Positions 29,277-37,541 are shown, counted from the stretch's first letter. The stretch: DNA of 64,000 bases from Romeriopsis navalis LEGE 11480 (GCF_015207035.1 NZ_JADEXQ010000007.1:1-64000); one strand, 5' to 3'. Notes: a model not told the origin generated them from the sequence alone. Translations and numbers: made by a program.

Positions 29277-29354
29277 TACTTACAATACACCTAGCGGTGA
29301 GCGATCAGTTATCCTAAACAAAGACGATAAGACCTAACCACTGGGACAGCTCTG

Positions 29355-29918
29355 ATGGTTCAAACTCCCATTCAACCCATTAGTCTAGCAGCATTTCTCG
29401 ACCTGCCAGAAACCAAGCCTGCGAGTGAGTACGTTGATGGTGCGATCATCCAGAAACCTATGCCAAAAGGAAAACACAGCCGACTCCAAGGTCGTCTGAC
29501 TAGTAATGTTAACAATACTTTAGAAGCTCCAAAAATTGCAATTTCGTTCCCCGAACTACGCTGTACGTTTGGAGGCAGATCGACTGTTCCGGATATCGCA
29601 GTTTTCACATGGGATCGAATTCCTCAAGATGAAACCGGCGATATTGCCAATACCTTCGATGCCGCACCGGATTGGACAATCGAAATTCTATCCCCAGAAC
29701 AATCCCCCACAAAAGTAACAAAGAACATTCTGCATTGCTTGAAAAATGACTGTGCAATGGGCTGGCTAATCGATCCTGACGATCGCTCCGTAGTGGTCTA
29801 TCCTGCCGGTCAGCAAGCCGTTTTCTTTGATGAACCGGAGCAAGTCATCCAAGTACCAGATTTTGCGTCAGCAATGCAACTCACGATCGGTGAATTATTT
29901 GGCTGGTTACAGATTTGA
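29355..29918 (+). CDS. Uma2 family (DUF820) nuclease-like protein
   Basis: A 187-residue Uma2 protein. Recognised parts are ASEYVDGAIIQKPMPKGKHSRLQ near the start, VPDIAVFTWDRIP, then DWTIEILSPEQSPTKVTKNILH, which holds the active-site acidic pair (PD...EI), and the ending LTIGELFGWLQI. It differs clearly from the other Uma2 gene 1.4 kb away, so it is not a recent duplicate. In the family the core E-x-L-S-P is normal. No partner gene is seen, though Uma2 genes are often found among toxin-antitoxin debris, as here. Confidence 0.9.
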   Translation: MVQTPIQPISLAAFLDLPETKPASEYVDGAIIQKPMPKGKHSRLQGRLTSNVNNTLEAPKIAISFPELRCTFGGRSTVPDIAVFTWDRIPQDETGDIANTFDAAPDWTIEILSPEQSPTKVTKNILHCLKNDCAMGWLIDPDDRSVVVYPAGQQAVFFDEPEQVIQVPDFASAMQLTIGELFGWLQI

Positions 29919-29977
29919 GGATTTACAAAATTTTGCCCACGATCAAGATTGGGCAGGGAATACCCGCCCCCACGAAA

Positions 29978-30049
29978 TTACAACATCTGCGCCTCAATCT
30001 CCGCTTCTAATTCTTGAAATCCTTCTGCTAACTCAGCTTTTGTTGACAA
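29978..30049 (-). other. Short coding remnant, unidentified
   Basis: A 23-codon minus-strand frame reads LSTKAELAEGFQELEAEIEAQ and ends in TAA. The amphipathic acidic helix looks like real protein code, perhaps the end of an antitoxin-like gene, but nothing in front of it belongs to the same frame. It overlaps the Uma2 remnant on the other strand. Confidence 0.35.
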
Positions 30050-30098
30050 TACGATTGCACTAACCGTGGAAGCATTATTCGGGTGGTTACAGATTTGA
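30042..30098 (+). pseudogene. Uma2 3' end remnant
   Basis: A 19-codon fragment ending IALTVEALFGWLQI and a TGA. It is the C-terminus of a second Uma2 gene; the last 24 bases differ at three places from those of the intact gene 180 bases upstream. The rest of that gene is gone. Confidence 0.6.
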
Positions 30099-30162
30099 TG
30101 ATTATTCAGCGCAGTTTTTCAATATTCTGACCCTAGAGAACGCAACATTTTCCTACTTGTTC

Positions 30163-31389
30163 ATGCCGATCGAATCGCTAACCCCACCGACTGAATCCTC
30201 AACCGCACCCACTAAATTTTCAAAGCCGATCGGCAGTATTCTCGGGAGCACCGCGCTCGTTGCGGGAACGACTGTGGGTGCTGGGATGTTGGCATTGCCA
30301 TCCGTGACTCAGCCCGCGGGATTGCTGCCATCAACTTTGGCGCTAATCGGTGTGTGGTTATATGCGCTGATTTCGGGGCTACTGATTGCGGAGGTGAATC
30401 TGCAATTTGTCGGCGAGAACCCGGAGGAAACGCCCGGTTTACTGGCGATGATTGCGCGGATTTTGGGTAAGCCAGGGGCGATCGTTACAGGCATTGCTTA
30501 CTTATTTCTGCACTATGCACTGCTGGTGGCTTATGTGGCGGAAGGCGGTGGCATTTTGCTGTCGGCATTGCGGCAGTTGGGTCTGGGGCTGAGTTGGTCG
30601 GATGGGATTGGGCAAGGACTATTTACCGCCATCTTTGGCGGGCTTTTGTATCTGGGGCGGGTACAGCTGGTTGAACGACTGAACAGTTTATTTGTGGCGA
30701 TCGTTGTCGCAACTTTTTTGGGGCTATTGATTTGTTCGGTTGGGCAGGTAGAGATCACGCAATTTGCGCGATATGACTGGGGTGCTGTGCGTCCGGCGAT
30801 TCCAGTGATGTTGGTGGCGCTGTTTTATCACAATGTGATTCCGGTGATCGTGAAGCAGCTCAAAGGTGATGTGGTGCGAGTGCGTCGATCGATTACCTTC
30901 GGTTCGGCGTTGCCGATGCTGATGTTTTTAATATGGAATGCGGTGGTGCTGGGAAGTGCCGCAACGATGGGGAGTGATCCGTTGGCGGTGCTGCGATCCG
31001 GCCAGTCTGGTATTGGGTTAGCGGCATTAGTCTCAGTGTTTTCAGAGTTTGCGATCGTCACTTCATTTATTGGGTTTGTCTATGGGTTGGTGGATTTCTG
31101 GCGGGATTTGTTGAAGCGTCAGCCGGGAGAGGAGCCCCAGCGGTTACCGTTGTATAGCTTGGTGCTGGGACCAGCGTTCGGATTATCCGTATTGAATCCA
31201 CAAATTTTTCTGGTGGCGTTGGCTTATGCCGGAACGTTTAGTATTTCGGTGATTGGTGGGATGATTCCAGCGGTGATGGCGGGGAAGCGGCGGATGGAAG
31301 AAGAGGCCGTCGTGCGTTTGGTGCCCGGCGGATGGCTGGTTTTGGGTGGAATGATTGTGGGCGCGCTGCTCGTTCTGCTCTGGCGGTAG
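30163..31389 (+). CDS. Aromatic amino acid permease (HAAAP family)
   Basis: A 408-residue membrane protein with about 11 hydrophobic segments. The first has the family signature GTTVGAGMLALPSVTQPAG. The segment VMLVALFYHNVIPVIVKQLKGD also matches Trp/Tyr permeases (TyrP, Mtr, TnaB). It imports tryptophan or tyrosine by proton symport in known members; which one is not decidable. The ATG at 30163 is chosen over a TTG at 30157. It is isolated and convergent with cobU. Confidence 0.88.
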   Translation: MPIESLTPPTESSTAPTKFSKPIGSILGSTALVAGTTVGAGMLALPSVTQPAGLLPSTLALIGVWLYALISGLLIAEVNLQFVGENPEETPGLLAMIARILGKPGAIVTGIAYLFLHYALLVAYVAEGGGILLSALRQLGLGLSWSDGIGQGLFTAIFGGLLYLGRVQLVERLNSLFVAIVVATFLGLLICSVGQVEITQFARYDWGAVRPAIPVMLVALFYHNVIPVIVKQLKGDVVRVRRSITFGSALPMLMFLIWNAVVLGSAATMGSDPLAVLRSGQSGIGLAALVSVFSEFAIVTSFIGFVYGLVDFWRDLLKRQPGEEPQRLPLYSLVLGPAFGLSVLNPQIFLVALAYAGTFSISVIGGMIPAVMAGKRRMEEEAVVRLVPGGWLVLGGMIVGALLVLLWR

Positions 31390-31558
31390 ATATTGTCGAT
31401 GATGTTGATGAATTGATGCCGAGATATGATGATTGGGGCCTGGCTGGGTGTGGGTTGGTGATCGATTACGTAATCCTAGGGGGCTGATTCCGCCTCAGTC
31501 GGCATCCGTAACGCGCCGGTGCCCTGTTGTCTAAAAAAATGAAGATTCAATGCGATCG

Positions 31559-31592
31559 AAAACTCAGCAAGCGAATGTTGATTCTGAGTTTT
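31559..31592. terminator. Weak hairpin between permease and cobU
   Basis: AAAACTCAG (31559-31567) pairs with CTGAGTTTT (31584-31592) across a 16-base loop. The T-rich end and reverse A-rich start suit a bidirectional terminator for two convergent genes, but the loop is long. Confidence 0.5.
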
Positions 31593-31633
31593 GCCAGGGC
31601 CACACATTGATCGCTACTGGTTGAATGGCGTGT

Positions 31634-32149
31634 TTACCCTTTAATCCTCACTGGAATGCCGCTGATCATCAACACAACCTGTGTGGCTTTGGCGGCTACG
31701 TATTGATTGGCCCAGCCCTGCAAATCAGTGAACTTGCGCCCCATATCCGTATCAGCATGAACGCCCATCCCCAGCTCATTTGTGACGATGATGAACGTGC
31801 CTGGTATCTGCTCGATCGTGTCGATCTCTGTTTGCAGTTCTTGCAACGCCCCGTCCACATCTTCCCCACCATCGAGGAAAAAGTTTGTTAGCCAGAGCGT
31901 AATGCAATCAATCACCACCACCCGATCGGAGAGCGGCAACTGACTCACTGCCTTCTCTGTTTCAAAATTCGTCCAAGCCGCACCGCGCTCATCTTTGTGG
32001 CGCTGGATGCGATCGCCAAAGTCACCACCCCAATTGCGGGCTGTCGCCACATACACCGGCTGGTCGGATAACTCCAGCGCTAAGTTTTGGGCATAGTGAC
32101 TTTTCCCACTCCGTGCGCCGCCAGTTACAAGAATCAACATCTGCTCCAC
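31634..32149 (-). CDS. cobU: Adenosylcobinamide kinase / guanylyltransferase
   Basis: A 171-residue bifunctional enzyme of cobalamin (here probably pseudocobalamin) synthesis. It phosphorylates adenosylcobinamide and then transfers GMP to it. The P-loop is TGGARSGKS near the start. RIQRHKDERGAAW holds the guanylated His, and the IDCITLWLTN strand follows. The end TNELGMGVHAD...FTDLQGWANQ is diagnostic. The start is GTG 32147-32149 or ATG 32138-32140; the P-loop is intact with both. No cobalamin riboswitch was seen upstream and no other cob gene is in the window. Confidence 0.95.
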   Translation of the reverse strand: MEQMLILVTGGARSGKSHYAQNLALELSDQPVYVATARNWGGDFGDRIQRHKDERGAAWTNFETEKAVSQLPLSDRVVVIDCITLWLTNFFLDGGEDVDGALQELQTEIDTIEQIPGTFIIVTNELGMGVHADTDMGRKFTDLQGWANQYVAAKATQVVLMISGIPVRIKG

Positions 32150-32310
32150 CCACTACCCATACCGACATTTCGGGGATCGCCCGAACCTGAAGTACTGTAG
32201 CAGAAGGGGCCGGTCTCAATCCGCGGTACTATAGAGAGCATAAATCGCGCTCGATACATTCTAAGTCGCGATTCAACCCTTTGGCCTCACAGCAAGGCTA
32301 GGAGCAGATA

Positions 32311-32691
32311 ATGCATCCAATCTACGAAATCCCACCACCTATTGGTTATAATCCCGCTCCCCAAGGCATTGCACCTCCGGTTGGTGGTGTTAGCGGCAAT
32401 CAAATCGTTCCCCCCATTGGTGCTTCCTCCGTGGGTAACGTCTCCCAAGCCCCGATCGGCGGCGTTGATGCTTGTGCTCGCATCGAGCCGCCGACGGGTT
32501 CTGAGATGGACGTGATGATTCCGAGTTATCCGATTACGCCGGCTGTAACGCCGATGGGACAACATCCTGCGACGGTGATTACACCGGCCCTGGGTTCGAG
32601 TCCTGCGTCGATCGTGCCGCAAGCTCCCATCACTCCGTCGATCGGCGGCCCGCAGCATCACCATGGCTACCTCGCAACCGATGCAGACTAA
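32311..32691 (+). CDS. Small Pro/Gly/Ile-rich protein, unknown
   Basis: A 126-residue low-complexity protein with repeated P-(P/S/A)-I-G-G-like units (PPIG, PPVGG, PPIGA, APIGG, PSIGG) and a His-His-His end. It lacks a signal peptide or membrane segment and is probably disordered. A very good ribosome site, AGGAG at 32300-32304, lies 6 bases before the ATG, which argues that it is translated. It has its own candidate -10 box (TACTAT near 32227). It lies 109 bases before rpsO on the same strand. I do not recognise it. Confidence 0.65.
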   Translation: MHPIYEIPPPIGYNPAPQGIAPPVGGVSGNQIVPPIGASSVGNVSQAPIGGVDACARIEPPTGSEMDVMIPSYPITPAVTPMGQHPATVITPALGSSPASIVPQAPITPSIGGPQHHHGYLATDAD

Positions 32692-32800
32692 ACAGACGGA
32701 GCCTAAATAGGCCAGTGGCTCTAGAAATTTCTTGCTTAACGATCGAGCTTACCCATGCTACGATTAGAAACTGCTGTAAATTACAAAAAAGCGACCAAAT

Positions 32801-33070
32801 ATGGCATTGTTGCAAGAGAAAAAACAGGAAATTATTTCCGGCTACCAGACCCACGAAACTGATACTGGGTCGGCGGATGTGCAAATCGCGATGCTAACGG
32901 AGAAAATCTCCCGGCTGAGCTTGCACTTGCGGACAAACAAGAAAGACCACGCATCACGTCAAGGTCTGTTGCGCATGATTAGCAGCCGTAAACGTCTTTT
33001 GGCGTACGTGCTGAAGCATGATCCAGAGCGCTATCGCAGCTTGGTGACGCGCCTTGGCCTCCGCGGCTAA
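32801..33070 (+). CDS. rpsO: 30S ribosomal protein S15
   Basis: An 89-residue protein of exactly the family length. The pattern is clear: [29 protein letters not shown], then [24 protein letters not shown]15 binds the central domain of 16S rRNA early in small-subunit assembly. The pam68-like gene follows 35 bases later; this gene pair is common in cyanobacteria, so a shared transcript is likely, ending at the hairpin at 33635. Confidence 0.98.
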   Translation: MALLQEKKQEIISGYQTHETDTGSADVQIAMLTEKISRLSLHLRTNKKDHASRQGLLRMISSRKRLLAYVLKHDPERYRSLVTRLGLRG

Positions 33071-33105
33071 CGTTTGACATAGCTGAGTTTTGGAGTTTTG
33101 AAGCA

Positions 33106-33600
33106 ATGTCTGACGAATCAAAAAAATCTGGAAAAAGTGACTCGGCAGATGCAAATTTGCCCTTTGAACCAGTTTCCACCAAGAAAAAGGCGCCAAAAGT
33201 GCCGACAACTGCAAAAGCAACAAAGTCGAACCCCCGCAAAGCTGCTCAACAACTACCCCGGAATCAGCGACCAGACGCGCAAATCCCGGAAGTAGTGAGT
33301 CAGCGGATGACTCGTCGGATGGCCTTCTTCTCAGGAATTCCGACGCTGTTGGGTATGGCGACTTTTGTTGTGAGTTATTTTCTGGTGAAACAGGCTGGCG
33401 TGGATCTGCCCCCAAGTGCGGTTCTGCTTGTCAGTTTGGGTTTCTTTGGCTTGGGTGTTGTTGGACTTTCCTATGGTCTTCTTTCCGCATCGTGGGATGA
33501 AGAAAATACTGGGAGTCTTATTGGCACAGAACAGTTCGGCTTGAATTTTGGTCGCTTACGGGCAGGCATGAAGGAAGCCAAACAACAAAAAAAAGGTTAG
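33106..33600 (+). CDS. PAM68-family photosystem II assembly protein
   Basis: A 164-residue membrane protein. The first 60 residues are basic and disordered (Lys/Ser/Pro). The conserved block IPEVVSQRMTRRMAFFSG leads into two membrane helices (about residues 75-95 and 103-125), and a short C-terminal tail ends in Lys/Gln. This is the layout of plant PAM68 and cyanobacterial Sll0933, which act in early photosystem II assembly at the thylakoid or cytoplasmic membrane. A ribosome site GGAG stands 10 bases before the ATG. Confidence 0.92.
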   Translation: MSDESKKSGKSDSADANLPFEPVSTKKKAPKVPTTAKATKSNPRKAAQQLPRNQRPDAQIPEVVSQRMTRRMAFFSGIPTLLGMATFVVSYFLVKQAGVDLPPSAVLLVSLGFFGLGVVGLSYGLLSASWDEENTGSLIGTEQFGLNFGRLRAGMKEAKQQKKG

Positions 33601-33634
33601 TCAGATTAACCGCTTTGAATTTCATAACTATTTT

Positions 33635-33660
33635 GGGTGAGCTGCGGCTCACCCTTTTTT
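33635..33660 (+). terminator. Terminator of the rpsO-pam68 unit
   Basis: GGGTGAGC (33635-33642), loop TGCG, GCTCACCC (33647-33654), then six Ts. It is a strong intrinsic terminator 34 bases after the stop codon. Confidence 0.93.
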
Positions 33661-33695
33661 ATGCGAATTCCGTGGATTGCTAATCTGACGGGTGG

Positions 33696-35207
33696 CTAAT
33701 TGGGCTGATTGTCACCTTTGAGGCTGTAGCGTAGTTTTTTGAGTTCAATCAACTGCGCTTCTAGGCTCTCAATTGTCCGATCGATTTCCGGCAATGTGGT
33801 GCGATCAATCTCATTGGGGGCGCTACGTTTGCCGAGTTCTAACACCTTGTGGCGCAACTGTTGGGCAATGTCATGGGTATCGCGGCGGAGATTGTGCACC
33901 TGATGTTTTTGGTAAAACTTGAGTGCAGCACCGCGCAGGACTTGAATTGTCGCTTCTTCCCCGGTTTCTTTGGGGGAGATGCGCAACCGTAGCAAAATGC
34001 GCTGCCGCTGATAAAACCGCTCAATCTCAACTTCGACCGGTTGTTCGACGGTTTGTAGGGGAAGTGCCGTCAGTTGTTTGAGTTCATCGATCGCGCCGCG
34101 GAATTGATCTAGGGCCACTTGTTCTAGCACCATTTTGGCTTTACCATTCTCGGTCCAGAGGACTTGTCCAAAGGCCGTTTTGCGGACGAGAAATAGCCGT
34201 CCGATGCCGCTGGCCATCATGCGGATCAACAACCCCTGGAGAAATAGGCCCCCGGAGAGTGTGCGCCAATCAACCTCGGAGGGTGGCGACTGCAAGACTA
34301 ATTCCGGTAACGCACTACCCGGTAGCTTGAAAGCCGGTGCCTTCTGATCTGGTGTCCCGGCTGAAGTCGTGTCTGAAGGTGGCTCAGGTCGTGCGGGTGG
34401 ATTGTCTAGTGCGGGTGGATTGTCATCGGCGATCAAAAATGTGGGTTTAACCGCAACTTCTGGCTCCGCTGCGGGTGGTGCGGCAGCGGCTCGGGATTGT
34501 GCCACAACATCCCAATTCGTTAGAACGTCTTGGGGTTTGAGTTGAAGCGTACCCGGTACGGTTGGGGCCTCGGCTAAGGCATTAATGGCAGCTTGGTCGT
34601 CCGCGCGTTGCGGTGGGGGCGTGGTGGGTTGTGCCTCAGCCTGTCCAGGAAATATACGTGTCGCAATGTCTGCTTCGTCAACCGTCGCACTTTCCGGCGC
34701 GTGATTGGCTAATGCTTCTCGTTCAATTACGAGGCTCGCAGTTGTATGCTCCGGCAGCGCCGGAACGTTATTTAACTTTTCCTGCTGACTGAGGAAAGCT
34801 GAAAGAATTTGATGATGGGTTTCGGAGGAAATCGTCTGAGGCACCAGCTGATACTTCAAGAACCCCAGCATCCTCCGGGCATAGGTAATTGCTTCCGTAT
34901 CTTCTAGGTCAACCATACCCAGATATAACTCTTCGCCCTGAATGTAAAGGGGCAGAATCTCATGGTAAAGACAGGCTTCGAAGGGTAATACCTTGTTGAT
35001 CAGCGGAAAAGCGCGATGCATGTCGATCGACGCCGACATGACCATCGTGGGATCATCATTATCATCCGCTGCGTCAAACTGGCTATGGGGATCATCAGGC
35101 CGGTAATAACTGCGCTTTGTCACGTTGCCAGGGTTCTCGATCCTGGCCGCTGTCTCCATCAGAAATTGAACGTCTTGGAGGTCGATGTCTTGAAATTGAG
35201 ATGCCAT
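33696..35207 (-). CDS. PilB/GspE N-domain-like protein without ATPase domain
   Basis: A 503-residue protein. Residues 35-160 resemble the N-terminal (MshEN/T2SSE-N) domain of type IV pilus and type II secretion ATPases: AFPLINKVLPFEACLYHEILPLY, then YLGMVDLEDTEAITYARRMLGF. A 150-residue Pro/Ala-rich linker follows. Residues 320-440 resemble the PAS-like N2 domain of PilB. The Walker A, Walker B, Asp and His boxes and the CxxC zinc site of PilB are all absent; a coiled coil (about 450-490) ends the protein. It might bind c-di-GMP or PilB partners as a regulator. The ATG at 35205-35207 has AGGAC before it. Confidence 0.75.
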   Translation of the reverse strand: MASQFQDIDLQDVQFLMETAARIENPGNVTKRSYYRPDDPHSQFDAADDNDDPTMVMSASIDMHRAFPLINKVLPFEACLYHEILPLYIQGEELYLGMVDLEDTEAITYARRMLGFLKYQLVPQTISSETHHQILSAFLSQQEKLNNVPALPEHTTASLVIEREALANHAPESATVDEADIATRIFPGQAEAQPTTPPPQRADDQAAINALAEAPTVPGTLQLKPQDVLTNWDVVAQSRAAAAPPAAEPEVAVKPTFLIADDNPPALDNPPARPEPPSDTTSAGTPDQKAPAFKLPGSALPELVLQSPPSEVDWRTLSGGLFLQGLLIRMMASGIGRLFLVRKTAFGQVLWTENGKAKMVLEQVALDQFRGAIDELKQLTALPLQTVEQPVEVEIERFYQRQRILLRLRISPKETGEEATIQVLRGAALKFYQKHQVHNLRRDTHDIAQQLRHKVLELGKRSAPNEIDRTTLPEIDRTIESLEAQLIELKKLRYSLKGDNQPN

Positions 35208-35381
35208 GTCCTGTTTGGGATAAACGGGCCGAAGAAAACAAATCACACACGCGCACCAAGCACCCCAGATCTATATCGTAGTGTAGATGACATAGATCCT
35301 GCTAATGCTTAGTTCGATGCTTTTGTGAGACTTCAGGACAAACAGCGCGGTTGCACCAATAAATACCGTCGATCGCTTGTT

Positions 35382-36242
35382 TTACTGACTCCGTAAAAAA
35401 TTTAAAAGTTCCCGGTTTACAGTCTGGGGTGCTTCCTGTTGAATCCAATGACCACACTCCGGTACAAGCTTTAGAGAGAAAGGTGCCGCCACCATTTTTT
35501 CTAGACCTTGGACAAGCTGCCGACTGAGAAATGCGTCTTCTTCGCTCCACAGCACTAAGGTTGGTGATTGGATTAAGTTGGGTGTGCGGATTAAATTCTG
35601 GATCCAGGCTCCGGGAGTAAACATCTGGCGGTAGTAATTTAGGGCGGCCACGATCGCGCCGGGTTTTTTCAAGGCCGCTTCGTAGATCCGGGCATTTTCA
35701 CTGGTAAACGCACCTTTGCGAACCGCTTGTTCCCGCAGTGCATTGAGCACAAACTCGCGCAGGTTCATTTGGATTAACCATTCGGGGATCAAGGGAATCT
35801 GAAATGCCAACATGTACCAGCTACGTCTTGCCTGGTCGATATTGCTGACCAGCGATCGCATAAATTTTTGGGGGTGAGGCGCATTCAAAATTCCGAGTCG
35901 ATTAATCGACTCGGGAAACTTCTGGGCGAGATTCCAGGCGATCGCGCCACCGATGTCATGCCCAACCACGTGAGCACAGCGATAGCCCAAATTCTCAATT
36001 AAGCACCGAATATCATTTGTGACAGTTTCGAGATCGTAGCCGGTGAGCGGCTTGTCAGAGTCGTTATAGCCGCGTAAGTCAGGCACAATCACCCGAAAGT
36101 GTCGGGAAAGTACAGGAATTTGATAACGCCAAGAATACCAAAACTCTGGGAAGCCATGGAGGAGGACGACGGGCTCTCCTTCTCCTTGTTCAACGTAATG
36201 TAGCTTTACCTGGTTCGCTTCAATGAAGTGATGATTCCACAC
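35382..36242 (-). CDS. Alpha/beta hydrolase, epoxide-hydrolase-like
   Basis: A 286-residue enzyme. The oxyanion motif HGFPEFWYSWR is followed by PDLRGYNDSDKP and the nucleophile elbow VGHDIGGAIAW, in which Asp is the nucleophile. The cap has YYRQMF, with the Tyr that activates epoxides. The final catalytic His is in PECGHWIQQEAP, and the third acid in WSEEDAFL. Together these fit soluble epoxide hydrolases (or fluoroacetate dehalogenase relatives); the natural substrate is unknown. The start is a GTG at 36240-36242. It is convergent with nothing and has no operon partner. Confidence 0.9.
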   Translation of the reverse strand: MWNHHFIEANQVKLHYVEQGEGEPVVLLHGFPEFWYSWRYQIPVLSRHFRVIVPDLRGYNDSDKPLTGYDLETVTNDIRCLIENLGYRCAHVVGHDIGGAIAWNLAQKFPESINRLGILNAPHPQKFMRSLVSNIDQARRSWYMLAFQIPLIPEWLIQMNLREFVLNALREQAVRKGAFTSENARIYEAALKKPGAIVAALNYYRQMFTPGAWIQNLIRTPNLIQSPTLVLWSEEDAFLSRQLVQGLEKMVAAPFSLKLVPECGHWIQQEAPQTVNRELLNFLRSQ

Positions 36243-36487
36243 GTACTCGCACCGAGAATAGAGAAAAGTTAAGAATTCCTAACGTAATCTTAACCGATCG
36301 CTATACCTGTGACCACCTCTCCATAGAATATAGCTATTAATGCTATTTGCTAATCTCTATTGATGATCGAATACCATGCGTTGAATCTAGTTCGCACCGC
36401 TGGACCAAAACACCACTGGATATTTGCAACATCCAACTGTCTCAGTATCCAATTGGCTTAGCGCGACTTGATGGGTCGGATTCCGGC

Positions 36488-36826
36488 TTAAGCCATTGCA
36501 GCAACTTGTTGTTCCGAAGGTTGGACCTGATATTTGACCAGATTGGCTAATTCTTGCAGCTGTGCAATTGCTTCGCCGCCTTCCAACTTCATCAGTTCGC
36601 GATCGTCGCGCATTTCGGTCCAAGTAATGCCGTAATCCGAAACCAAGAACCGAATCAAATGGCTATCCGCGAGACTCACCATAAAGTTCGCGCTATTCAT
36701 TTGCCCACCACAGGTGTAGCAGGAAGCCATGTAGCCCTTGTTTTCGAGCGATATCGCCAAGGCTTGGAGATCCATCACCAAGTCTTTTACAAATTGTCTA
36801 TGTTGTTCTGCAAGTCGCGTGAACAT
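36488..36826 (-). CDS. DUF1815 family protein
   Basis: A 112-residue protein of a cyanobacteria-only family (DUF1815, recalled). The conserved block ASCYTCGGQMNSANFMVSL, with a CxxC pair, and the block FLVSDYGITWTEMRDDRELM are both complete. The CxxC suggests metal or redox behaviour, but no function is known. The perfect CRP-type operator at 37055 lies about 230 bases upstream of its start and could control it. Confidence 0.92.
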   Translation of the reverse strand: MFTRLAEQHRQFVKDLVMDLQALAISLENKGYMASCYTCGGQMNSANFMVSLADSHLIRFLVSDYGITWTEMRDDRELMKLEGGEAIAQLQELANLVKYQVQPSEQQVAAMA

Positions 36827-37054
36827 ACCATTGCTCCATTCACTAGTCTCTGATTCTAAACCTTTTCTTAAGATTTTCGGTGCAACTCTGGATATTCAGC
36901 AAATTTAAGCTGGCCAGAGATAAAAAAGTGTCAAAAATAATACAGGCTATACCAAATCCTAACCGAAGCCGATTTAGTATGGCGTATTGATGGTAACAAA
37001 AGGTGAGCATTATGAGGCAATACTCAAACTTTCTTGTGCAGAAATAATTTGCTT

Positions 37055-37070
37055 TGTGATGTGCATCACA
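37055..37070. promoter_or_regulatory. CRP (SyCRP1-type) operator
   Basis: TGTGATGTGCATCACA is an exact match to TGTGA-N6-TCACA, the site bound by cAMP-receptor proteins including cyanobacterial SyCRP1, with perfect 6-base arms. Ten fixed bases are expected by chance about once per million bases, so a chance hit in 64 kb is unlikely. Which promoter it serves is not certain: the DUF1815 gene to the left or a transcript to the right. Confidence 0.75.
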
Positions 37071-37104
37071 GGCTTTCTTGCACTAATCCAATGGTCTATA
37101 CGCC

Positions 37105-37236
37105 AGTGAGTCGGACATTCCGGATGATTTCAAATGGAGCGCTGAATAAAAAACAGTGATTCGAAAATGTTCACATTTTCTACTCGTTTTTAAGGGCTTA
37201 CACGCTGGTTGATCCAGTTTGAAACCGGCTTTTTTT
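37105..37236 (+). ncRNA. Candidate CRP-controlled small RNA
   Basis: This is a proposal. To the right of the CRP site, a TATACG element (37097-37102) could be the -10 box, placing a start near 37106 with the operator centred about 44 bases upstream, close to an activating position. The predicted transcript of about 130 bases has a hairpin GAAAATG/CATTTTC (37163-37180) followed by five Ts, then a second hairpin ending in seven Ts. There is no plausible coding frame and no plus-strand gene upstream that these terminators could serve. I do not recognise any known RNA family. Confidence 0.4.
37204..37236 (+). terminator. Orphan intrinsic terminator
   Basis: GCTGGTT (37204-37210) pairs with AACCGGC (37223-37229) with one G-U pair and a 12-base loop, followed by seven Ts. 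The nearest plus-strand gene upstream ends more than 3 kb away. Confidence 0.65.
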
Positions 37237-37541
37237 GATTGCTATATGACTACTTATGTTCAGCATAGAAAAAACTGATAAGTGTTATTTTATACGTCGG
37301 ATCAAAGTGTTTTTACTTGTGATGTTTATATCTGATAAAAACAATTATTTGTTGTCATGATCCGCCTCAGTTGCGGCAATTGTGTCAGCTTCCCAGGTTT
37401 GCTGCCCGTTTGCTGCGGCTACTACCGCCTTAGTCGCTAGGGCCGTTATTGTGACTGCCTAGCGACTAAATGCATTTGATAGTTGCGACATTTGTCACTA
37501 CACAATTGGGCCCATTGAGTCTTTATCCTGCAATCGCGGTA

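Larger units (their letters stand above)
36827..37541. other. Gene-free 715 bp stretch with operator and orphan terminators
   Basis: No protein gene is seen between DUF1815 and DUF2839. The A/T-rich left and middle parts hold the CRP-type site, two hairpins and a terminator listed separately. The right part (37370-37540) is more GC-rich and holds only short frames without ribosome sites. A TAATACAGG-like promoter element near 36941 might serve the leftward gene. Confidence 0.6.

Noticed and set aside
32150-32310. Possible cobalamin riboswitch ahead of cobU
   Set aside because: No B12-box-like sequence; the region is only about 160 bases and is shared with the divergent gene.
32590-32605. GGTTCGAGTCC, similar to a tRNA T-loop
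   Set aside because: No acceptor or anticodon stem can be folded around it, and it lies within the Pro/Gly-rich coding frame.
32287-32664. 125-codon minus-strand Arg/His-rich frame opposite the Pro/Gly-rich gene
   Set aside because: The plus-strand frame has the excellent ribosome site; the antisense translation is typical shadow code.
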